A stretch of DNA of 64,000 bases from Gliomastix tumulicola (Eukaryota; Ascomycota; Sordariomycetes; Hypocreales; Bionectriaceae). The stretch covers positions 3,472,001-3,536,000 of the forward strand of contig BCHX01000004.1 in assembly GCA_001599755.1 (NCBI GenBank), written 5' to 3'. Below, one piece after another: positions 56,841-64,000 of the stretch (position 1 is its first letter; each line of letters begins with the position of its first letter). Both the position numbers and the translations under genes were made by a program. The notes under the pieces are model-generated. The model saw nothing but the letters and a program-made list of their open reading frames with translations, was not told the DNA's origin and did not search any database.

Positions 56841-58351
56841 TGCTTGCTCATATATCAATGAACCCTCGTCGGATGCCTCCTTCTGCCTGGGTCCTTACCC
56901 CCCCAGTTCCTGTAGAGCCGGAAGCAGTGGATGCAGATTGTTGGAGTCTCCGACCCCTTCGCACGACTCCATCTCGCCATGACTTCACCTTGTTCGCCTC
57001 TACCACCGTTCCGCACTCTGAATGCCCGCAATTGCCCCGTTCGGAATGCGGGGGGTCGGGGTAATCAAAGCGAATGCAACCTCAGACGGCTTAGGGAGCC
57101 GAAGCCGCTGTCGAGGGCTACCCGTTACGGCAGTGAGTCGACTTTCAGCCACTGAACGCACGGGCGTCACAGCATGCAGCGGTCTGTCTGCTGCACTGAT
57201 AACGTAGCCCACGCGCGCGCGCGGGCTGCACCAGAGCAGCACTACTGCGGAATACAAGCGAACCTATCGAAGCAGAGCCCTTGTCCGTTACATCGGGCTA
57301 ACGACCGGGGATCCGGAAACGAGAGGCACACCGACACGTTGTCGGCCGGAATAGCACCTTGTCATGCAGTTCCCCCTCTCCTAACGTTGTTACCCCAATT
57401 CCATGCCGCTGTTGCTGCGCGAAAGCTGTCTCACCCGAGGGGCGCGATGCTCAGTATCTGCACGTGAAGCCATTGATTACTGTGCTGGTCACGGTGATGA
57501 AGTTAGTGCAAAGAGGTTGAGATTCAGCTTCCCCATGGGCATTGAGGATTGAGCATCTCCACCTGTGATGGAGTATTGACCGATGAAAGAGCCGAAGCCA
57601 AGTGTAAACAGGGAGAGAGCCTCATGCTGGGCGCATTTGCTACCTCTTTACCCGTCCTTGGCATCAGCCATGGCTGAAGTTCGTCCGATGACGGATATGC
57701 AGGCAAGGATCGGGAGTCCTCCGAGGGCGTCATGCCATAGACAGTCGAATGTTGGGTTGGGTCTCATACCACATTTGCAGCAGACGACGACGGCACTATT
57801 ATCAATCCTCCCCAACGCGCCACTCACGCAACCGAAAGCACTGGGTAAATCCAACCGACTAACGCCACAGGCTCACTGCTGACCTGAAAAAAAAACATCT
57901 CCAACTTTGATGCAGTCTTCCCTTTCTGGATGAGGCGATAAGCAGTCGCAGCTATTACGGATCATCATGAGTTGAGTGATTTGAGCAGGCACGGGTGGAA
58001 ACCCTACGCCAGCTGATGCGTATGATTTTTCTCTCTCTCGTTCGTTAAATCCAAGTCTATACTTTCGACCATGCGAACGGCAGCAGAGTGATCCTGGTTG
58101 GTGACCTAGAGCAAGTGCCCGAGATGTAGTCTAATGAGGACGAGATTGTTCCTTCAGAGAACCGACGTGGACCACCTCAAGAAGAAATCCGTGCGCCAAG
58201 TCGAATACATGCGTTATGATTGCTCCCAAGGAAGGGAATCGTAGACTTCTTTGGCATAAATTGACCTATGGAACGGCGCAGCAGATTGGTGAGGGGGCAA
58301 GCCCTGGAAGATCTTGGTGAAGCTGTCTGGAGACGAGTGGATCCTTCCCTC

Positions 58352-58362
58352 CACGTGATTGG
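58352..58362. promoter_or_regulatory. Composite CACGTG / CCAATCA element upstream of GPI11
   Basis: CACGTGATTGG: the E-box CACGTG and an inverted CCAATCA share two bases. It lies 89-99 bp before ATG 58451 but only 20-30 bp before the alternative ATG 58382, which favours the later start. Confidence 0.5.
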
Positions 58363-58450
58363 AAGGCGACCAAGCTCCACGATGTTCAAGCTGGCTCGTC
58401 CACGCTTCTCAACCACCACAGCGCATCTCAGAGACAATTTACGATCGACC

Positions 58451-59318
58451 ATGGCCTCAGCTGCGCCAAAGGGCCAATTGGTCGCGGCGAGCGAACCTCC
58501 GAAGCCGAAACACACAGTCCAGGCGATCGCGACCCTGGACACGACGGCATCGAAGCTCCTCTCCTCTGCCAGACCAGCACTACTACTGGCCCTGCTGGCA
58601 GGTCGATTCCGCGCCTTCGTCGAGGACCCTGTGTCAGAGCTGCAGGCCGGTCTTGTTGTTCTCGGCGTCCTCCAAGTCACGTACGCCGTCGTCTGTCTCC
58701 CTGCAGCCGGGTCCCATCAGGCGAAGCCGGCGAGAAAACAGCGTCCAGGGGAGAGGAAGAAGCACGACTCCTCGGGCCCAAACCTGATCGTGGTAAGGCG
58801 AACGAAGAAACCCCTAGGGACCACGACAAGTTTTCTACGTTTGCTAGATGATACCTGTTGCTGACCTCGAGGGCTGCTATATTTAGACATCGATCCTCTC
58901 CCTCGTCCTCACAGCCATCGCCACCGCGAGCGTCCACGTCGCCTTCATCCTCTTCGGCGCCCCGTTCCTCGACCACGCCCAGCACACCCTCCTCACGGCC
59001 GCGCACTTCTCCCTCATCGCCCTGTTCCCCATATTCTACGTGCGGGGCGTGGACGGGGAGGCTCTGCTGGCCCTGGCCGGCGCGTACGCCCCGCTGGACG
59101 AGACCTTTGGCGGGCTGGTGGGCGCGGTGCTGGGTGCGTGGCTCGGGGCAGTGCCGATTCCGCTGGACTGGGATCGGGAGTGGCAGAAGTGGCCCGTCAC
59201 CATCGTCACGGGCATGTATGTCGGGCATGCCCTTGGCGCGCGCGTGGTTGGGTCGCTGTTCTTTGGTAAGCGCATGGGCGGTTCGGCCCCGGAGGAGGAG
59301 GAGGAGGAGGAGGAGTGA
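58451..59318 (+). CDS. GPI11: GPI-anchor biosynthesis protein Gpi11 (PIG-F)
   Basis: Exons 58451..58792 and 58887..59318 give 257 aa. Hydrophobic segments alternate with short loops. The diagnostic part is in exon 2: FILFGAPFLDHAQHTLLTAAHFSLIALFP, then GAVLGAWLGAVPIPLDWDREWQKWPVTIVTGMYVGHALG, the conserved PIG-F block. The protein is an ER membrane subunit that helps add the bridging ethanolamine-phosphate to GPI precursors together with Gpi7/Gpi13-type transferases (family knowledge). Two ATGs are possible; 58451 is chosen because it gives a family-like short N-terminus and leaves room for the promoter element. An ATG at 58382 would add 23 basic, Ser/Thr-rich residues. The C-terminus is an eight-Glu run from GAG repeats. 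Confidence 0.88.
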
Positions 59319-61121
59319 GGCATGTCGTGATAGCCTCGACCTGTCAGTCAGCATACCGCGAGCTAGGCAGTAATGTACAAATACATGTAAAAGTTTCAAA
59401 GGGTAGAGGTACATGTGAAGTTCAGCTATAGGGTTTACGTTACAAATCCGAATCAAGGAACGCAGCACGTAACTTGACTAACCATCTGTTCTGCCGTCAC
59501 GAACTTGTCGTACCTGGATAGCACGGCAGAAAATTGCCCTTTGACTAAACGCGCCACCATGCTTGGCTGGAACAGTGACGCCCGCTCGGGGCCCGTCAGA
59601 CAAAGCCAAGAAGTGGCCGAGGATGGCCGGCCAGCCATCCTCCAAGCCGAAATCAGTCATTCCTAGAAGGCCACGCAAGCTGAGTTGTGGGAGGAACTTG
59701 GCCTCGGCGGGTGCCGGCCCACGTATTCGCTTTTTACGAAAACCAAGCATTTTCCAGGGTGCGCGCGCGAGATGCCGAGAATCGAGCGCTCGCTTCACGA
59801 TCCCTGCTGGGCAAACAGGGCGCAGTGACGAATGCTGCAGGGCTTGACAGGGCCGCGCCTTGTGCTGCGTTAGTATGATTCTAGAATGCGATTACGAACT
59901 CCAGCTTTGCCTCGCATCTCCAGGCCGGCAGATGTCGATTCGTCCATGGCATCATTACGACAAGCATCAACAAGGTGGGCAGAAGGTCCCCACCGAAAAG
60001 CCACCGCCTGAGATGTCAGATCGATCAACAGGCCTCGAAAGCTCTGTGGCTGGTGCTCCCAATTGGGCGATGACGCCTGATCGACGATCGCTGTGATTGG
60101 CCCGGTCGCCTGTGGCGCATGACCAAGATTGTGGCGCGGCAGGGCCGGGAATCTTGGGGAAAGGTGACGTAATTCATGGTGATTGGGCAGCTCGCTTTTC
60201 TCGTCCTGCGATTCTCGTTTCTTCGCGCCCGCGGCATCCAGCATCTGCAAGTACCATTGACTTGGACAGCAATTCTCGGCCCCGCGCAGATAGTGCTACC
60301 AAAGGGAATTAGCGGCTTTCTGCCGAGGAACCAGGTGACCCAGAAACATGCGAGCCGCCCGGTGACTGATTGATGACCTGGCTGGTGTTGGTTTTGTTGT
60401 TGCTGGGATGGTTGCAGATTATGCGAGCACTAGACAGGTGAGATTCACAGACAGACAGACAGAACACGAGACAGATAGACCAGCGGTTGCGTACTGTATT
60501 GAAAACATGAGGGAGAAAAAAAAAGTCCAGATGCTTGCCGCCGTACCTTGTCCAAGCAAGGAGGCCGTGATGTGGCTTGCCAAGGGAACGAGGACGGGCA
60601 GTCAATGACGCACGACGTCACTCGATCAGAAACCAACCAAAGCAGAGTGTACGCGAATGGAAGCAAAGTGGAGCACTGAGCCAAAATAAAGGTTTTTTCT
60701 CTGACTGACAGGCGAGTGATATCAGCAGAAAGGTCCAAGGTCGAGGTACCGAGTACCTCCCGTGCTGCGGCCGTGGAACCTGTTACGAAATGCTCCGGGC
60801 AAGGGCAGAAGAGCAAGCAGCCAACAGCTACTCAGAAACAAGATTCTTCCCTGCCCAGGCTTTAACCCCCCCTCCGATGCCGATTCCGATTTGCTTGATC
60901 TGGGCTTTGACGAAGATATAAAAGGCATTGGGTTCGTCCTTCCCGTTCCTGCCCTCTCAGTTATCCATTTTAACCTTTCTCTTCCCCCAACGCAACTTGC
61001 TAAATCATACCGCACCTCGCCGTCATACATACACACACACACATCCTCGCTATCCTACGAGCTCCAACACCAGCAAACAACAGCACCAATTCCAGTCTCT
61101 TGACCGACTAAATCATTCACA
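59319..61121. other. 1.8-kb upstream region of PMP3
   Basis: No gene supported. Contains TGATTGG motifs at 60094-60100 and 60180-60186, CRE-like TGACGTAA at 60165-60172 and TGACGTC (minus) at 60614-60620, CCCCT at 60869-60873, TATAAAA at 60917-60923 and a CA tract near 61029-61041. Confidence 0.5.
60917..60923 (+). promoter_or_regulatory. TATA box of PMP3
   Basis: TATAAAA, about 200 nt before the ATG, with a stress-element-like CCCCT about 45 bp upstream. Confidence 0.55.
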
Positions 61122-61744
61122 ATGGCCGTCACTGCTTCGTACGTCTTCACCTCCTACGGCTGGACAGCTTCTCGCGTCGACGGCAGTTGTGACCGGAGCC
61201 CCCCGTAGCTCGCACGTCGAGAGTGCCGCGCGGCACTACTCCACGGCGCCGGGGGATGAGCTCTGGGCGCGACAGCTGACTGCTGGAGAACTGCTCCAGC
61301 CTGCAGATCACCCGGTAATTGTTTGTGTGAATACAATACAGCTCGCTAACACGGCCGTTCTCTCCAGCGACATCTGCAAGATCATCTTCGCCATCATCCT
61401 CCCCCCTCTGGGAGTCTTCCTCGAGCGTGGCTGCGGCGTCGATCTGCTCATCAACATCCCTCTGACCATTCTCGGTAAGCTTAAGAAAACCCAACCCTTT
61501 CCCTCGCGCTGGGCGAAAGACACCGTCAGGCGCTTGTCATAGCGCAGAGTTCCCCACTAGACCTCCCGCGGTGGCCCGCTGTTGCTTCTGCATTCCAGTC
61601 GCATCCCCGATCATTCCATGGCCCATTCTCATGTCATTCTTACCAACGCCGAACCGCAACATGTTGCTGACCAATGTTCCTCTCCGTCTCACAGGTTTCA
61701 TCCCCGGTCTCATCCACGCCCTGTACATCATCTTCAAGTACTAG
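61122..61744 (+). CDS. PMP3: Plasma-membrane proteolipid 3 (Pmp3/UPF0057)
   Basis: Three tiny exons, 61122..61138 (17 nt), 61368..61474 and 61695..61744, give 57 aa. The protein reads MAVTASDICKIIFAIILPPLG, then VFLERGCGVDLLINIPLTILG, then FIPGLIHALYIIFKY; these are the two helices and the P-P-x-G-V turn of the Pmp3/Sna family. It is a small membrane protein affecting plasma-membrane potential and Na+ tolerance in yeast and is stress-induced in many organisms (family knowledge). All junctions are in frame with GTACGT and GTAAGC donors. Introns of 229 and 220 nt make up most of the gene. Easily missed because no exon forms a long ORF. Confidence 0.93.
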
Positions 61745-63428
61745 AAAAAGGGACCCGAGTTGTCACGCGCAATGTAAACAAATAAGACCAACAATCGCCC
61801 GCACCGCACACCGGTCCCCGACGTGGTGGACATGAGGGGGAGCGATTCAGCCAGAGCCCTCTGTGGCTGATGGGACATGCGCACACAATCGCCAGCACGC
61901 ATTTACGGCCGTCACCTCACGATATCTCTAATACCCCTTTTTTCTTTACTATCACCACGCTCCCTACATGTCTTGTTGTCTCCTTTTCCTCTTACTTTCC
62001 ATTCTTACTCTGCCACTTCATGAACCCGACAGACACGGAGTTGGGGGCGAAGGGGGAGGACACGGGCTTTCTTCACGGCGCTCGATGATTGAAGTATCTT
62101 AATGGGGGTTTTCCACGAGAACAGACTCAAGGGAATTGTTTAGCTTAATTCAATTCGATACCCGTCAATCCGACCAACTTGTTTCCTTTGCATGATGATC
62201 AAAGTGGTATTGCGTTCCTTTGTGCGCGCGTGTGCGTGAATCTTTCGTGGCTTACTGGCCATGCCATCATCGCCAGAAAAGCTCCGATGGGGTCGGACAC
62301 AGGTCGGTATTGTGGTAACGTGAGCTATTGCTTGTGGCGTGTTCGGCGCCAACAACCCACGCACGTGGTTTTTACCATATTGCCAGCTGACGATCAGGTG
62401 CACATTCTTATCAAAAATATTTTGGGAACTGAGATGATATTGGTCACTGCATGGTGAGCGTGAGCTTGCCGTGGCAGCCGGGGTCTTTCACCTCAATCTC
62501 AAGACATGGGAACTGGTGGCTTGACCATGGCAATAATAGCGCCTCATGCTTCGATCATCTGCTATATGACTCCCTTCTCACCTGCAAAGAAGTCCTAGAA
62601 ATTCCAACCAGCACATATCTGAAAAATACCTGAATGATAGTGGTGATATTTTATTATATACGCATTAGGCCGGCCGGACATCCCCTTCGCTGCGCTGCTC
62701 TGCCAGTATTCTTGTAGGCCGAAATTCGGTCGTCTACGAGGTTGGGATGAAATTACACCAGAAGGCTTCGGAGCTTGCTGTTTTAACCACATCACTGGAT
62801 ACCTGCGGCGCAGACCAACCTGGCACGCCTGGGTACCTTAATTGCCTGCCCCGCGAACATTGAGGAGGGGCTGGAGGGGCGGATGGAAGGGGTTGGGGCT
62901 GAGAGGGGAGATAGGGGAGAAAAATATTAAGACACCTGTCAGACCTACCTCAGTAGTAGTACAGATCACCCAGTACATCCTTTCCTGTCCGTCATTACAA
63001 GCTCGGCATAGGGGCGAGAAAGACAAGAAAGAAGAAAAAATAGAGACTATTATATGTTTATTGTTCTGTTTATATCATCTATATTGATGTAGTACTGGGT
63101 TTATTGCGCAGGAACATTAATAAACCGCCATCTTTTTTGGAGGTGACTCAGTATTTTCTTCCCTGGTGGAGGGGAACTGAAATAGGCAACAGTGGGCGCT
63201 ATCCGTCATCTAGGATCATTCTCACCAAGCAGACATACCCGCTGACACAACAGCCTCACGTGGAATCGCGATCATCTGCTTGTCGCATTAGGTTGTTTTT
63301 TCCTTCCAACACTCCCTCACCTCATCCCGCCACCAAGGAAGGTGCGACTACCCAACCGATCATTTATCTCGAGGCAGGAACCCCTCCAACTCCCACCACA
63401 CATCACCACATCACCACATTAGCCGACT
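61745..63428. other. 1.7-kb spacer, PMP3 3' flank and ATG7 promoter
   Basis: No supported gene. AT-rich stretch near 62640-62665 and an A/T-rich segment at 63018-63090. Confidence 0.5.
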
Positions 63429-64000
63429 ATGGGTGAATTACTGCAATTTGCGCCGTTCCGGTCGGAGATTGAGCTGCCGTTCTATTCGGCGCTCTTCGCC
63501 TCCAAGCTCGACCATGACATGCTCGATGATTCGGCCCGTGAGGTCCTCGGGCTGTATGAGCCCCGTCACGAGGAGCCAGACTCGAGCTGCAAGATGCAGG
63601 TTCTGGGGAACGCCCTGACAAACACACAGTACGTGTTGACGGCAGGCCCATGAAGCGCAACGGCAATAATGCTAAAATCTCCCTCTCAGGTCCCCTCTCG
63701 GAACCGCTCGAGCCGAAGGCACCATCAAGAACGTGAACACCCTCGAGAGCTTCAAGAACACCGACAAGGCGGCTATGCTTCAGACTGCCGGGCGACAGGT
63801 ACGTTCCTTGGTCTGAGTGCTGTGAGCGTGCGTGAGCTTACACTGATGCAGATCTGGGACGCCATCAACGACGGCAGCATATATTCCATCCCCTCGCTCC
63901 TCTCCTCGTTCGTCATACTGTCGTACGCCGACCTGAAGAAGTACAAGTTCACATACTGGTTCGCGTTCCCGGCGCTGCAATCGAGCCCTCAGTGGAAGAG
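63429..64000 (+). CDS. ATG7: E1-like autophagy enzyme ATG7, N-terminal part (continues past window)
   Basis: Exons 63429..63628, 63690..63798 and 63852..>64000 give the first about 152 residues in frame. The start is MGELLQFAPFRSEIELPFYSAL, with PFRSEIELPFYSALFASKLD the conserved opening of the Atg7 N-terminal domain. It continues with GNALTNTQSPLGTARAEGTIKNVNTLESFKNTDKAAMLQ, then IWDAINDGSIYSIPSLLSSFVILSYADLKKYKFTYWFAFPAL. Atg7 activates Atg8 and Atg12 and uses its N-terminal domain to recruit the E2s Atg3/Atg10 (family knowledge). The catalytic adenylation domain lies beyond the window edge. Confidence 0.95.

Larger units (their letters stand above)
56749..58450. other. Divergent spacer, permease / GPI11
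   Basis: 1.7 kb without a supported gene. Contains a GGA repeat (56808-56840), a CG alternation near 57214-57223, and a composite E-box/CCAAT element at 58352-58362. Confidence 0.5.

Noticed and set aside
1..64000. CRISPR arrays, transposons, rRNA genes
   Set aside because: No spaced direct repeats, transposase or reverse-transcriptase motifs, terminal repeats or rRNA-like sequence were seen by reading; a database and repeat search would be needed to exclude old remnants.

Overview
The window reads as nuclear DNA of a filamentous ascomycete (Pezizomycotina, most likely a Sordariomycete). The grounds are short introns of about 50-130 nt with GTANGT-type donors and CTAAC/CTGAC-like branch sites, GC-rich codon usage, 0.3-3 kb intergenic spacers, and fungus-specific families (Asp f 7-like secreted protein, Axl2, Gpi11, Pmp3, Atg7, Dal5-type permease, fungal dCMP deaminase with an N-terminal P-loop-like domain). 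The species is not identifiable from this sequence alone. I find 22 protein-coding genes (two cut by the window edges), one transporter pseudogene and one intron-containing tRNA-Glu. Exon coordinates in the entries were derived by hand from splice signals and reading-frame continuity.

Layout. 1-2.7 kb: 3' end of an Aurora-type kinase gene, then an MFS transporter relic with a nonsense codon and a frameshift. 3.2-10.8 kb: dysferlin-domain protein, mitochondrial PPR protein and, convergent to it, a seven-exon PP2C phosphatase. 13.1-20.6 kb: Axl2-like cadherin-fold membrane protein, the lysine methyltransferase EFM6, and a highly codon-biased secreted double-psi beta-barrel protein. 21.5-31.3 kb: CCZ1, a CorA-like membrane protein, a kelch protein and the 24-kDa subunit of complex I. 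33.3-36.97 kb: a convergent pair of a 4-coumarate-CoA-ligase-like enzyme with a PTS1-like C-terminus and an FAD oxidoreductase. 37.9-47.1 kb: Wee1 kinase, a SAM methyltransferase and dCMP deaminase. 50.0-56.7 kb: a more accessory-looking stretch with an alpha-glucoside-type sugar transporter, tRNA-Glu(CTC), an alcohol-acetyltransferase-family enzyme and a Dal5-type permease. 58.4-64.0 kb: GPI11, the tiny PMP3 gene (57 codons in three exons) and the first three exons of ATG7.

Functionally this is mainly housekeeping and cell-biology gene content: cell cycle (Aurora, Wee1), polarity (Axl2), membrane traffic and autophagy (CCZ1, ATG7), respiration (24-kDa subunit, PPR), nucleotide metabolism (DCD1) and GPI anchors (GPI11). 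Small metabolic insertions lie at about 1-2.7, 33-37 and 50-57 kb. I saw no transposon, CRISPR array or large gene cluster. The best leads for follow-up are non-coding: a perfect four-run G5 tract in the first PP2C intron, complementary CA/TG repeats between convergent genes, paired or composite CCAAT-type promoter elements, and the decaying transporter at the left edge. I did not find a convincing undescribed system and do not claim one.
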